The notes: generated from the sequence alone by a model not told the origin. A stretch of DNA of 44,711 bases from UBA8514 sp050251415 (GCA_050251415.1 JBFWMT010000016.1:1-44711), one strand, 5' to 3'. Shown: positions 34,483 through 43,330, counted from the stretch's first letter. Translations and numbers: made by a program.

Positions 34483-35421
34483 ATGAAGATAGCTTTTATT
34501 TTTAGCGGACAGGGTTCCCAGAATATTGGTATGGGAAAAGAATTATACGAAAATTTTACCTCTGCAAAAGAGGTTTTTGATAATGCGGACGAGGCACTTG
34601 GCTTCTCCATAACAGATGTTTGCTTTGCAGACGAAGAGAAACTTAATAAAACAGAATATACACAGCCAGCAATTTTAACCATGAGCATTGCGGCATTAAA
34701 AATACTTGAAGAAAAAGGCATTAAGGCAGATTATGTGGCAGGGCTTAGCCTTGGTGAATATTCAGCCTGTGTAGCAAGTGGTGTTTTCAAATTTGAAGAT
34801 GCTGTTCAGTTGGTAAGAAAAAGAGGCCGTTTTATGACTGAGGCTGTGCCCTCAGGCGAAGGTGCAATGTATGCCATAATGGGGTTAGAGCGTGACGTAG
34901 TGGAAAAGGCTTGTGCAGAAGTTATGGCACAGGGTGGGTACGTTGCCCCAGCAAACTACAATGCCCCAGGGCAGATTGTTATTGCAGGTGAAACCCAAAC
35001 CGCAGCAAAAGCGGCAGATTTGCTTAAAGAGCAAGGTGCAAAAATGTGCGTTAAGCTAAACGTAAGCGGACCCTTCCATACAGCACTTTTAAAGCCTGCA
35101 AGTGATAAGCTTGCTGTAGAACTTGAGAATATTGAAATAAACCCTATGGATATACCTGTTATTACCAACGTAACAGGCGAGCCTGTAGCTGAGACAGACA
35201 TGGTGGCTACCCTTATTAAACAGGTTATGAGCCCTGTTAAATGGGAGGATACAATTAATTATCTTTACCAACAGGGTGTGGATACTTTTATTGAGATTGG
35301 CCCAGGCAAAGCGTTATCGGGCTTTGTTAAACGCACAGTTAAGGGTGTAAAAATATTGAATGTAGAAGATATGAAGTCATTGGAAAAAACATTGGCATCA
35401 TTGGAGGAAGAAAAATGCTAA
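34483..35421 (+). CDS. fabD: Malonyl-CoA:ACP transacylase
   Basis: 312 residues. The N-terminal FSGQGSQNIGMGKE, the nucleophile elbow GLSLGEYSA with Ser89 and the catalytic His in GPFHTALLKPA (about 198) are all present. It loads malonyl groups onto ACP. I use ATG 34483, seven bases after AAGGATGA, rather than GTG 34477. The end overlaps fabG by seven bases. Confidence 0.97.
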   Translation: MKIAFIFSGQGSQNIGMGKELYENFTSAKEVFDNADEALGFSITDVCFADEEKLNKTEYTQPAILTMSIAALKILEEKGIKADYVAGLSLGEYSACVASGVFKFEDAVQLVRKRGRFMTEAVPSGEGAMYAIMGLERDVVEKACAEVMAQGGYVAPANYNAPGQIVIAGETQTAAKAADLLKEQGAKMCVKLNVSGPFHTALLKPASDKLAVELENIEINPMDIPVITNVTGEPVAETDMVATLIKQVMSPVKWEDTINYLYQQGVDTFIEIGPGKALSGFVKRTVKGVKILNVEDMKSLEKTLASLEEEKC

Positions 35422-36146
35422 AAGGCAAAACAGTAGTTGTAACAGGTGCGGCAAAAGGCATTGGCAAAGCCATAGCTATGGAATTTGCCAAAGAGGGTGC
35501 AAATATTGTACTGAACTACAGAAGTGTAGTTGAGGATGAAGTGATTAAGGAAATTGAAGCTTTTGGCGTAGAGTGTTTAGCTGTTAAAGCTGACGTAAGT
35601 GATTTTGCCGAGGCGGAGGGCCTTATTAAAGAAGCTAAAGCACATTTTGGCAGTTTGGATGTTTTGGTCAATAATGCAGGAATTACACGAGACGGATTAT
35701 TAATGCGAATGAGCGAGGAGGATTTTGACTCTGTGCTTAGAATAAACCTTAAAGGAGCATTTAATACAATTCGCCACGCTTCAAACATAATGTTAAAACA
35801 AAAAAGCGGTACAATAATAAATTTAAGCTCTGTGGTGGGGCTTATGGGCAATGCAGGCCAGGTGAACTATGCGGCAAGCAAGGCAGGACTTATTGGGCTT
35901 ACAAAATCTACAGCACGTGAACTTGCGGCAAGAGGAATTACATGCAATGCGATTGCTCCGGGCTTTATTTCATCAGATATGACGGCAGTGCTTAGTGATG
36001 AGGCTACAGAGCGAATGATGAGCAATATTCCCCTCAAAACTGCTGGTACAGGCGAAGACGTTGCAAAAGCGGCAGTATTCCTTGCAAAAAACAGATATAT
36101 TACAGGTCAGGTACTTAATGTGGATGGCGGCATGGTTATGAACTAA
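35415..36146 (+). CDS. fabG: 3-oxoacyl-ACP reductase
   Basis: 243 residues, short-chain dehydrogenase fold. The nucleotide-binding motif is TGAAKGIGKAIA (about 10-21), and the catalytic residues are Ser138/139 in NLSSVVG and Tyr152/Lys156 in YAASKAG. It uses NADPH to reduce 3-oxoacyl-ACP. The start lies inside the fabD reading frame behind GGAGGA, so translation is coupled. Confidence 0.97.
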   Translation: MLKGKTVVVTGAAKGIGKAIAMEFAKEGANIVLNYRSVVEDEVIKEIEAFGVECLAVKADVSDFAEAEGLIKEAKAHFGSLDVLVNNAGITRDGLLMRMSEEDFDSVLRINLKGAFNTIRHASNIMLKQKSGTIINLSSVVGLMGNAGQVNYAASKAGLIGLTKSTARELAARGITCNAIAPGFISSDMTAVLSDEATERMMSNIPLKTAGTGEDVAKAAVFLAKNRYITGQVLNVDGGMVMN

Positions 36147-36159
36147 GGAGGTCTTTAAA

Positions 36160-37395
36160 GTGAAAAGATGTGTTATTACAGGTATGGGTGCTATTACACC
36201 TATTGGCAATGACGTAAACAGTTTTTGGGACGGACTTAAAAATGGTGCGTGCGGTATAGATTATATTAAAAAGTTTGATACAGAAAATTTTAAAGTGAAA
36301 GTTGCAGCAGAGATTAAAGACTTTGATGCTGAAAAATACGTAGCTAAAAAGGAACTTAAAAGAAACGATATGTTCTCTATCTATGGTGTTGCGGCGGCTT
36401 GTCAGGCTTATGAAATGAGCGGACTTGACAGCGAAAAAATAGACCACGACCGTTTTGGAGTTATTGTTGGAAGTGGCATTGGCGGACTTAACACCATGGA
36501 AGAACAAATTTTAAAATTAGGCGAAAAAGGACCATCTAAGGTTTCTCCACTTTTTATACCTATGACAATTGGCAACATGGCGGCAGGTAACATTGCCCTT
36601 AAATTTGGGGCAAAAGGCATTTGTTCATCAATTGTTACAGCATGTGCAACAGGAACAAACTCCATTGGTGAAGCCTACAGGAACATTAAGCACGGCTATT
36701 TGGATATTTGTATTGCAGGCGGAACAGAAGCCTCAATTGGTCAAATTGCAGTTGCTGGCTTTGCAAACCTTACAGCACTTTCTACTGAAGCCGACCCTAA
36801 AAAAGCCTGTAGACCTTTTGATAAGGAACGTGACGGCTTTGTTATGGGCGATGGCTCAGGTATACTTATACTTGAAGAACTTGAACACGCACAGGCACGT
36901 GGTGCGAAAATATATGGCGAGGTTGTTGGCTATGGAGCAACGTGTGACGCTTATCATGTAACTGCACCATCACCAGATGGCGAAGGAGCGGCAAAGGCTA
37001 TGCTTATGGCAATTAATGAAGCGGGAATTACCACAAAAGATGTTTCCTACATCAATGCCCACGGCACAGGAACTCACCATAATGATAGCGGCGAAACAAT
37101 GGCTATTAAAAGAGCATTCGGAGATACAGCATATAACGTGCCAGTGTCTTCTACAAAGTCTATGACAGGACATTTGCTTGGTGCGGCAGGTGCAGTTGAA
37201 GCAATTGCTTGTGTTTGTGCATTGCAAAACGATCTTATTCCACCTACAATTGGTTATGAAAACAAAGACGAGGAATGCGACCTTGACTACGTAACAGAGG
37301 GTGCAAGAGCGGTTAGTGTAAACTATGCGTTGTCTAACTCTCTTGGATTTGGTGGACACAATGCAGTTTTATGCTTTAAAAAGTGGGAGGCATAA
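36160..37395 (+). CDS. fabF: 3-oxoacyl-ACP synthase II
   Basis: 411 residues. The catalytic Cys162 is in TACATGTNSIGEA, the first His in NAHGTGTHHNDSGE and the second in KSMTGHLLGAAG. The start is GTG at 36160 behind a perfect AAGGAGGTC. It elongates acyl-ACP with malonyl-ACP. No FabB or FabA/FabM-type unsaturated-fatty-acid gene is present in the cluster. Confidence 0.97.
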   Translation: MKRCVITGMGAITPIGNDVNSFWDGLKNGACGIDYIKKFDTENFKVKVAAEIKDFDAEKYVAKKELKRNDMFSIYGVAAACQAYEMSGLDSEKIDHDRFGVIVGSGIGGLNTMEEQILKLGEKGPSKVSPLFIPMTIGNMAAGNIALKFGAKGICSSIVTACATGTNSIGEAYRNIKHGYLDICIAGGTEASIGQIAVAGFANLTALSTEADPKKACRPFDKERDGFVMGDGSGILILEELEHAQARGAKIYGEVVGYGATCDAYHVTAPSPDGEGAAKAMLMAINEAGITTKDVSYINAHGTGTHHNDSGETMAIKRAFGDTAYNVPVSSTKSMTGHLLGAAGAVEAIACVCALQNDLIPPTIGYENKDEECDLDYVTEGARAVSVNYALSNSLGFGGHNAVLCFKKWEA

Positions 37396-37399
37396 GGTA

Positions 37400-37861
37400 A
37401 TGGAATTTAACGAAATTAAAGAACTTATTGGAATTATAGATTCTTCAAATTTAAGAAGCTTTGAACTTTCAAACAACGGTGCATTTATTAAAATGAGCAA
37501 AAACACAGCAGATACAGTTAGTACATCTGCACCTATTGTTGTTGCTGAAACTGTTTCAGCACAGGAAACACAGGCTGTTGTGCAAAAAGCAGAAAGTACT
37601 GAAAAACCAAAAGCTGAAGCTCTTGGTGGAAATGTTGTTAAAGCACCTTTGGTTGGCACTTTTTACGCAAGCCCAGCCCCTGAAAAACCAAACTTTGTTA
37701 GCGTTGGCTCAAAGGTTAAAAAAGGTGATGTACTTTGCATAATTGAAGCAATGAAAATTATGAACGAGGTAGTAAGCCAGTTTGACGGCGAAATTGCTGA
37801 GGTGCTTGCAACCCCTGAGGCTTTGGTGGAGTATGGTCAGCCATTATTTAGAATAGTTTAA
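37400..37861 (+). CDS. accB: Biotin carboxyl carrier protein of acetyl-CoA carboxylase
   Basis: 153 residues. An N-terminal helical part (1-38) is joined by an Ala/Val/Glu-rich linker to the biotinyl domain (about 80-153), with the biotinylated Lys119 in EAMKIMNE. It carries carboxyl groups between AccC and AccAD. The start ATG 37400 follows fabF by four bases, behind GGGAGG at the end of fabF; a longer in-frame reading would run inside fabF and is rejected. Confidence 0.96.
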   Translation: MEFNEIKELIGIIDSSNLRSFELSNNGAFIKMSKNTADTVSTSAPIVVAETVSAQETQAVVQKAESTEKPKAEALGGNVVKAPLVGTFYASPAPEKPNFVSVGSKVKKGDVLCIIEAMKIMNEVVSQFDGEIAEVLATPEALVEYGQPLFRIV

Positions 37862-37892
37862 TGAAGTGTTTTGCCTTAAAAGGAGAATGAAT

Positions 37893-38315
37893 ATGAACGA
37901 CATTAATGATATAATGAAGGTACTTCCACATAGACCTCCATTTTTGCTTATAGATAGAATTGAAGAGGTTGTACCTGGTGAACGTGTGGTTGCAATTAAA
38001 AATGTAACTATGAACGAGCCGTATTTTGTAGGGCACTTCCCAAGTGAGCCAGTAATGCCAGGGGTTCTGATTGTTGAGGCTATGGCACAGGCAGGTGCAT
38101 ACGCCGTACTTAGTATGGAGGAATACAAAGGCAAGCTTGCATATTTTGGCGGTATAGACAAAGCAAAATTTAGACGCAAGGTCGTGCCAGGAGATACACT
38201 CCGCATTGAGGTGGAAATTATTAAGTTAAAATCCATTGCAGGCGTAGGAAAAGCGGTTGCGTATGTTGATGGCAAGAAAGCCTGTGAAGCGGAAATAACA
38301 TTTATGATAGGATAA
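37893..38315 (+). CDS. fabZ: 3-hydroxyacyl-ACP dehydratase
   Basis: 140 residues, hot-dog fold. The opening IMKVLPHRPPFLLIDRI is characteristic, and the active-site His48 and Glu62 lie in GHFPSEPVMPGVLIVEAMAQ. It dehydrates 3-hydroxyacyl-ACP. ATG 37893 is chosen because AGGAG ends seven bases upstream; the in-frame ATG 37887 is too close to it. Confidence 0.97.
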   Translation: MNDINDIMKVLPHRPPFLLIDRIEEVVPGERVVAIKNVTMNEPYFVGHFPSEPVMPGVLIVEAMAQAGAYAVLSMEEYKGKLAYFGGIDKAKFRRKVVPGDTLRIEVEIIKLKSIAGVGKAVAYVDGKKACEAEITFMIG

Positions 38316-38331
38316 ATTTGAGGTGGTTTAA

Positions 38332-39678
38332 GTGTTTTCTAAAATATTGATTGCCAACAGAGGAGAAATTGCAGTACGTATTATACGTGCGTGCAGAGAA
38401 ATGGGCATAAAGACAGTGGCTGTTTTTTCCGAGCCAGACAGAGATGCACTGCATACCCAATTGGCAGATGAGGCTGTTTGCATAGGCCCTGCAAAAAGTA
38501 ACGATAGCTACCTTAATATGCAAAACATTATTAGTGCGGCAGTTGCCACAAAGGCACAGGCGATACATCCTGGGTTTGGCTTTCTTGCTGAAAACAGCAT
38601 TTTTGCCGCAATGTGTACCGAGTGTAATATAAAATTTATTGGACCAGATGCAAAAACAATTGACATGATGGGGAATAAATCCAACGCACGAGAGCTTATG
38701 ATTCAAGCGAAGGTTCCAGTTATACCAGGCAGTGACGGTGTTGTGGAAGATGCAGCAAAGGCAAAAGAAGTTGCAAAAAAACTTGGCTATCCTGTTATGG
38801 TGAAGGCTTCCGCTGGCGGCGGTGGCAAAGGTATTCGTATTGTACGCAGTGAAGAAGAGCTTGAAGCGGCATATGAAAGCGCAAAAAGTGAAACAAAAGC
38901 GGCATTTGGTGACGACACTATGTATATGGAAAAGGTAGTGGAAAATGCACGCCATATTGAAATACAAATTTTAGGTGACGAGTTCGGTAATGTAATTCAT
39001 TTGGGAGAGCGTGACTGTTCTCTGCAACGCCGAAACCAAAAGGTTTTGGAAGAAGCTCCATCGCCAGCACTGAACGAAGATGTGCGTAAAGCAATGGGAG
39101 ATGCGGCAGTTAAGGCGGCAAAGTCCGTTGGCTACAAAAGTGCAGGAACCATTGAGTTTTTATATGAAAAAAGTGGAAATTTCTACTTTATGGAAATGAA
39201 CACCCGTATACAGGTGGAACATCCTGTAACGGAAATGATAACAGGTATAGACATAGTTAAGGAACAGATTAGAATTGCAGAAGGGCAAGAAATGACCATT
39301 AAGCAAAAAGATGTTGTTATAAAAGGTCATGCCATTGAATGTAGAATAAATGCAGAAAACCCAGATAAAAACTTTGCTCCAAGCCCAGGAAAAATTGATT
39401 TCCTTTTAGTGCCAGGTGGTGGTCTTGGGGTAAGAATTGACAGTGCAGTTTATGCTGGATGTAATATATTACCTTTTTACGATTCAATGATTGCCAAGGT
39501 TATTACTTACGGCAATACCCGTGCAGAGGCTATTGAAAAAATGCGCCGATGCCTTTACGAGTTTGTTATTGAGGGCGTTGATACAAACATTGAGTTTCAA
39601 GAAAAAATACTGACCAACGAAAAATATTTGGCTGGTCTATTTGATACAAGCTTTATTGGCAACGAAATTATAAAGTAG
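38332..39678 (+). CDS. accC: Biotin carboxylase subunit of acetyl-CoA carboxylase
   Basis: 448 residues. The N-terminal motif is KILIANRGEIAVRIIRACRE. The ATP-grasp glycine-rich loop is ASAGGGGKGIRI (about 160-170), and the active-site segments NTRIQVEHPVTEM and ECRINAENP are intact. It carboxylates biotin on AccB using ATP and bicarbonate. The start is GTG at 38332 behind GAGGTGG. Confidence 0.97.
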   Translation: MFSKILIANRGEIAVRIIRACREMGIKTVAVFSEPDRDALHTQLADEAVCIGPAKSNDSYLNMQNIISAAVATKAQAIHPGFGFLAENSIFAAMCTECNIKFIGPDAKTIDMMGNKSNARELMIQAKVPVIPGSDGVVEDAAKAKEVAKKLGYPVMVKASAGGGGKGIRIVRSEEELEAAYESAKSETKAAFGDDTMYMEKVVENARHIEIQILGDEFGNVIHLGERDCSLQRRNQKVLEEAPSPALNEDVRKAMGDAAVKAAKSVGYKSAGTIEFLYEKSGNFYFMEMNTRIQVEHPVTEMITGIDIVKEQIRIAEGQEMTIKQKDVVIKGHAIECRINAENPDKNFAPSPGKIDFLLVPGGGLGVRIDSAVYAGCNILPFYDSMIAKVITYGNTRAEAIEKMRRCLYEFVIEGVDTNIEFQEKILTNEKYLAGLFDTSFIGNEIIK

Positions 39679-39692
39679 CAGGTGAGTGTTGA

Positions 39693-40571
39693 ATGAACCT
39701 ATTTAAAAAGAAAAACTATATAATGCTGGAACGTCCGCACAGGAAAGAACCTGCTGTGGAGGAAATTGAAAACCCAAGTATACCCGATGGCATGTGGGTA
39801 AAATGTGGTCAATGTAAAAACCTTATTTATAAAAAGGAAATGTCTGATCTTAAGGTCTGCCCAAAATGCGGCGGTCATTTTCGCATGTCTGCAATGGAAA
39901 GAATTGCAGTGACATGTGATGAGGGTAGTTTTATTGAGTATGACAAAAACATGGTTTCAAAAGACCCTATGGGTTATCCAGATTACAATAAAATTATTGA
40001 AAAAGCCCAAGAAAAAAGCGGTATTAATGAAGGCGTAATTAGCGGAAGATGTAAAATCAACGGACAGGACACGGTTATTTCCGTTATGGACAGCAACTTT
40101 ATGATGGGGTCTATGGGCTCGGTAGTGGGAGAAAAAATAACACGCTCCATTGAACGTGCTACAAGCATGAACCTTCCTATTGTTATATTTACCACATCAG
40201 GAGGTGCTAGAATGCAGGAGGGAATTATATCGCTTATGCAGATGGCAAAAACCAGTGCGGCACTTAAAAAACATAGCGAAGCAGGATTACTGTACATTGC
40301 AGTTATGACAGACCCAACAACAGGCGGTGTAAGTGCAAGCTTTGCAAGCCTTGGGGATATTATAATTGCCGAACCAAAGGCGACGATTGGCTTTGCTGGT
40401 CAGCGAGTTATTGAAGGAACAATAAACGAAAAACTGCCAGAAGGCTTCCAAAAGGCAGAGTTTCAGTTGGAGCACGGGTTTGTAGATAAAATTGTTAAAA
40501 GAAACGAAATGAAAGAAGTGCTAGGCACACTGCTGGTACTTCACAGCAAAAAGGAGGGTTACAATGAGTAA
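39693..40571 (+). CDS. accD: Acetyl-CoA carboxylase carboxyltransferase beta subunit
   Basis: 292 residues. A four-cysteine zinc ribbon at the N-terminus (Cys38, Cys41, Cys56, Cys59 in CGQC and CPKC) is followed by the crotonase-fold domain with TTSGGARMQEGIISLMQMAK and DPTTGGVSASFASLGD. With AccA it transfers the carboxyl group from biotin to acetyl-CoA. It overlaps accA by eight bases. AGGTGAG lies before the start. Confidence 0.97.
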   Translation: MNLFKKKNYIMLERPHRKEPAVEEIENPSIPDGMWVKCGQCKNLIYKKEMSDLKVCPKCGGHFRMSAMERIAVTCDEGSFIEYDKNMVSKDPMGYPDYNKIIEKAQEKSGINEGVISGRCKINGQDTVISVMDSNFMMGSMGSVVGEKITRSIERATSMNLPIVIFTTSGGARMQEGIISLMQMAKTSAALKKHSEAGLLYIAVMTDPTTGGVSASFASLGDIIIAEPKATIGFAGQRVIEGTINEKLPEGFQKAEFQLEHGFVDKIVKRNEMKEVLGTLLVLHSKKEGYNE

Positions 40572-41370
40572 TGCGGCTGATGTAATGGCGAAAGCAAGAA
40601 AAGTGACCAGACCCACCTCGCTGGATTTTATTAAAGAGATATTTGATGATTTTATAGAACTTCATGGTGACAGATATTATGCAGATGATAAGGCTATTGT
40701 TGGCGGAATTGCCAGCCTTAATGGCATGGCAGTTACTGTTATTGGTGTGCAAAAAGGACGTACCCTTGAAGAAAACGTAAGCAGAAGGTTTGGCTCACCA
40801 AATCCGGATGGATACCGCAAAGCGTTGCGCCTTATGAAGCAGGCAGAAAAATTTAACCGTCCTGTAGTTACCCTTATTAATACCTCGGGAGCATATCCTG
40901 GAATTGGTGCGGAGGAACGAGGACAGGGAGAAGCGATAGCTAGGTGTTTGTTTGAAACAGCAGGCATAAAAACACCTATCATCAGCATTTTCATTGGCGA
41001 AGGCGGAAGCGGCGGTGCGTTGGCACTGGCGGCAGGTGATAGGGTATGGATGCTAGATAATGGTATGTACGCAGTGCTTTCTCCGGAAGGCTTTGCCAGT
41101 ATTTTGTGGCGAAATCCACTTCGTAGCGGCGAGGCGGCAGAGCTTATGAAGATTACAGCCAACGACCTTATTAAAAATGGTGTTATAGAAAAAATTATAC
41201 CCGAAGCACCAGAGGGGATTGAAAATAACCTTAAATTTACTACAGATATAATTAAAGATAGCCTTATTAACGAGTTTAAAGTTCTTTTTGCACTTAGCAA
41301 GGATGAGCTGATTGAGCAAAGGTACGAAAGATTTAGGAAATTTGGCGAGTTTGACGAGGGCACATGCTAA
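40564..41370 (+). CDS. accA: Acetyl-CoA carboxylase carboxyltransferase alpha subunit
   Basis: 268 residues, shorter than the about 319 of E. coli but usual for the Firmicute form. It has the motifs GRTLEENVSRRFGSPNPDG, INTSGAYPGIGAEERGQGEA and FIGEGGSGGALALAAGDRV. It completes the carboxyltransferase. It is the last gene of the fatty acid cluster, and its stop codon lies inside a perfect 11-bp hairpin. Confidence 0.97.
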   Translation: MSNAADVMAKARKVTRPTSLDFIKEIFDDFIELHGDRYYADDKAIVGGIASLNGMAVTVIGVQKGRTLEENVSRRFGSPNPDGYRKALRLMKQAEKFNRPVVTLINTSGAYPGIGAEERGQGEAIARCLFETAGIKTPIISIFIGEGGSGGALALAAGDRVWMLDNGMYAVLSPEGFASILWRNPLRSGEAAELMKITANDLIKNGVIEKIIPEAPEGIENNLKFTTDIIKDSLINEFKVLFALSKDELIEQRYERFRKFGEFDEGTC

Positions 41371-41381
41371 TAGCATGTGCC
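41359..41381 (+). terminator. Hairpin overlapping the accA stop codon
   Basis: GGCACATGCTA and TAGCATGTGCC form a perfect 11-bp inverted repeat with the stop codon at its centre. No T-run follows, so termination is uncertain; it may protect the 3' end of the long mRNA. Confidence 0.5.
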
Positions 41382-41409
41382 TGATTGCATTTACTAGGAT
41401 TACACCCTA

Positions 41410-41438
41410 TTGAAAAAAGTATTTGTTTGTAGTACTAT
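41410..41438 (+). promoter_or_regulatory. Promoter of GntR gene with overlapping FadR-type operator
   Basis: TTGAAA (41410-41415) and TACTAT (41433-41438) are 17 bp apart. TTGT-AGT-ACTA (41427-41437) fits the TnGTnnnACnA pattern of FadR-subfamily operators and covers the -10 box, which predicts autorepression. Confidence 0.65.
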
Positions 41439-41467
41439 TGTTTATTATGAATTATAGGGGGCAAGTT

Positions 41468-42142
41468 ATGCCAAAGGCATTATCGGAACTGATAGCTGAT
41501 GATATATATGCAATGATTACGGTGGAAAAACGCTTTAACCCAGGGGATAAACTTCCTAATGAGAATGATTTTTCCAAGGAATTAAATATTAACAGAGCCA
41601 CCCTAAGGGAGGCAATACGAATACTGTCTACCAATGATATTTTGGAGATTAAACGTGGCAAGGGTACTTTTGTGGTGGAGAACCCAACAGATGGAAAGCT
41701 TGACGTAAACACCTTTGCCACAAAAAAAGGCAACATAAAAGACTTATACGAAATGCGTATTATAATTGAACCTGAAGCGGCATATTATGCAACCTTGCGT
41801 GCTACTGAAAAGGAAATTAGAAACATTATTAAGCTTGGAAACGTTCTAGAAGAAAAAATTGCTGAAAATGTTGACAGAACAAAAGAAGAACAGGACTTTC
41901 ATAAGGCAATAGCTAAAGCTACTCACAACGAGTATATGAATAAGTTGATACCTATTTTGTTGCAGGCAATTTATATCAGCGTTGTAATTTCTCAAAACAA
42001 CGAGGAGCTTAGAATTGAAACTTTGCGTGACCACCGACTTGTGATGCAATTTATGGAAAAACGTGATGCAGAAGGGGCAAGAACTGCTATGCGTTTGCAC
42101 ATGGTGCATGCCTGCAAGCTTATGCAGGATGCGGATAGGTAA
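41468..42142 (+). CDS. GntR family regulator, FadR subfamily (FCD domain)
   Basis: 224 residues. An N-terminal winged helix (about 5-72) has NEFSKEL-like text NENDFSKELNINRATLREAI and the wing KRGKGTFVVE. The C-terminal all-helical FCD domain (about 90-215) has YEMRIIIEPEAAYYA and the histidines DFHKAIAKATHNEY, DHRLVMQF and RLHMVHACK that usually bind metal. FCD regulators sense small organic acids. I start at ATG 41468 behind GGGGG; upstream in-frame residues are not conserved. Its likely targets by position are itself and panB. Confidence 0.9.
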   Translation: MPKALSELIADDIYAMITVEKRFNPGDKLPNENDFSKELNINRATLREAIRILSTNDILEIKRGKGTFVVENPTDGKLDVNTFATKKGNIKDLYEMRIIIEPEAAYYATLRATEKEIRNIIKLGNVLEEKIAENVDRTKEEQDFHKAIAKATHNEYMNKLIPILLQAIYISVVISQNNEELRIETLRDHRLVMQFMEKRDAEGARTAMRLHMVHACKLMQDADR

Positions 42143-42188
42143 ATAGGTAGAAATTTTTTGGAAAATAGGGGTAAATTTTGTGTCAAAT

Positions 42189-42201
42189 GTTGTTGAACAA
42201 C
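42189..42201. promoter_or_regulatory. FadR-type operator upstream of panB
   Basis: GTTGTT-G-AACAAC is an odd-length palindrome with perfect six-base arms. It contains TTGTTGAACAA, which fits TnGTnnnACnA. It lies three bases before the panB -35 box. Confidence 0.6.
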
Positions 42202-42204
42202 GTA

Positions 42205-42233
42205 TTGACATTGAACAAGCAGTAAGATATAAT
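42205..42233 (+). promoter_or_regulatory. Consensus sigma-A promoter of panB
   Basis: Perfect TTGACA (42205-42210) and perfect TATAAT (42228-42233) with a 17-bp spacer. This is the strongest promoter in the window and implies a leader of nearly 190 bases. Confidence 0.85.
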
Positions 42234-42239
42234 CTTCTC

Positions 42240-42427
42240 AATAGCAAAGGTCAAGCCGAATTTTTTATTCATATATGGATTAAAAGTGTGATTTTTGTTA
42301 AGTATAGTTAATAAGGCGAAAGCTTACATAGACGTGGCTTTGCAGCTTAATTATTAGGAAACGCTGATTATTAAATTGGAGTCTACCAACCGTAACCGCG
42401 GTATCTTGAAAGGATGGGGAATTTATA
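42240..42427 (+). other. Long untranslated leader of panB
   Basis: About 188 bases without an ORF. The leader contains AAGGCGAAAGCTT, a tract resembling part of the RNA at 28592-28626 (here 42355-42387), and the imperfect stem TACC-AACCG / CGCGGTA near 42385-42402. No known riboswitch class was recognised. Confidence 0.4.
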
Positions 42428-43252
42428 ATGATGAAAAAAGTTACAGTACCTGACATTAGAGCAACAAAGGAAAATGGAAACAGATTAACACTTGTTACCT
42501 GCTACGATTATACTTCAGCTACAATGGTAGAGGCTAGTGATATTGAAATGATTCTTATTGGTGACTCACTTGGTATGACAATGCTTGGCTACGAAGGAAC
42601 AGTTGGTGTAACAGTTGAAGATATCGTACATCATGGAAAATCAGTTAAAAGAGGTGCACCAAGCAAGTTTATTATAGGAGATATGCCTTTTGGTGCTTAC
42701 AATGTTTCTGTTGAACAGGGTATTATAAGTGCAAATAGACTTTTCACAGGAATTGGCTGTGACGCTATTAAGCTTGAAGGCGGAAAACGTTCTGCGGCTG
42801 TTATTAAAGGCATTGTTGAAGCAGGCATCCCTGTTTGCGGACACATTGGTCTTACACCACAAACAACAAGTATGATGGGTGGCTTTAAGGTACAGGGCAA
42901 GAGTATGGACGCTGTTGAAGCACTTTTGGCTGATGCAAAAGCTATCGAAGAAGCAGGCGCATTTTTAATTATGATTGAGGGCGTTCCTGTTTCTGTAACA
43001 CAGTACATCAGAAAAAATATTGGCATACCTGTTATAGGTATTGGTGCTGGCCCAGACTGCGAGGTACAGGCACTTATTTTACAGGATATGCTTGGCATGT
43101 ACGAGTGGGTTCCTAAGTTTGCTAAAAAGTTTGCAGACCTTAGACCACAGATTATTGACGCTTTTAACACATATCACAAAGAGGTTGTTGAAGGTACTTT
43201 CCCAACACCAGAATATTCTTACAACACAAAGGTTGAAGGCTTAGATAACTAA
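42428..43252 (+). CDS. panB: 3-methyl-2-oxobutanoate hydroxymethyltransferase
   Basis: 274 residues, usual for PanB. Motifs present are LVTCYDYTSATMVEASDIEM, LIGDSLGMTMLGYEGT with metal-binding Asp, DMPFGAYNVS, AIKLEGGK with metal-binding Glu, GHIGLTPQ and IGIGAGPDCEVQALILQD. It adds a hydroxymethyl group from methylene-tetrahydrofolate to 2-ketoisovalerate, the first step of pantothenate and CoA synthesis. GGATGGGG precedes the ATG; the next codon is also ATG (42431). panC and panD are not adjacent, and a terminator follows. Confidence 0.97.
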   Translation: MMKKVTVPDIRATKENGNRLTLVTCYDYTSATMVEASDIEMILIGDSLGMTMLGYEGTVGVTVEDIVHHGKSVKRGAPSKFIIGDMPFGAYNVSVEQGIISANRLFTGIGCDAIKLEGGKRSAAVIKGIVEAGIPVCGHIGLTPQTTSMMGGFKVQGKSMDAVEALLADAKAIEEAGAFLIMIEGVPVSVTQYIRKNIGIPVIGIGAGPDCEVQALILQDMLGMYEWVPKFAKKFADLRPQIIDAFNTYHKEVVEGTFPTPEYSYNTKVEGLDN

Positions 43253-43330
43253 TACCTAAAAAAGCAACATATTAAACTTAGTAATCAAGGGGTTTTCCCT
43301 TTGATATAAATTAAAATTTCTTTATCCCAA

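Noticed and set aside
40677..41363. Minus-strand ORF of 228 codons opposite accA
   Set aside because: It is a shadow of accA codon usage: serine/proline/leucine-rich with no family resemblance.
42340..42427. T-box or known riboswitch in the panB leader
   Set aside because: The string ACCGCGGTATC recalls part of a T-box, but the required GGGTGG is absent and no terminator/antiterminator pair is seen.
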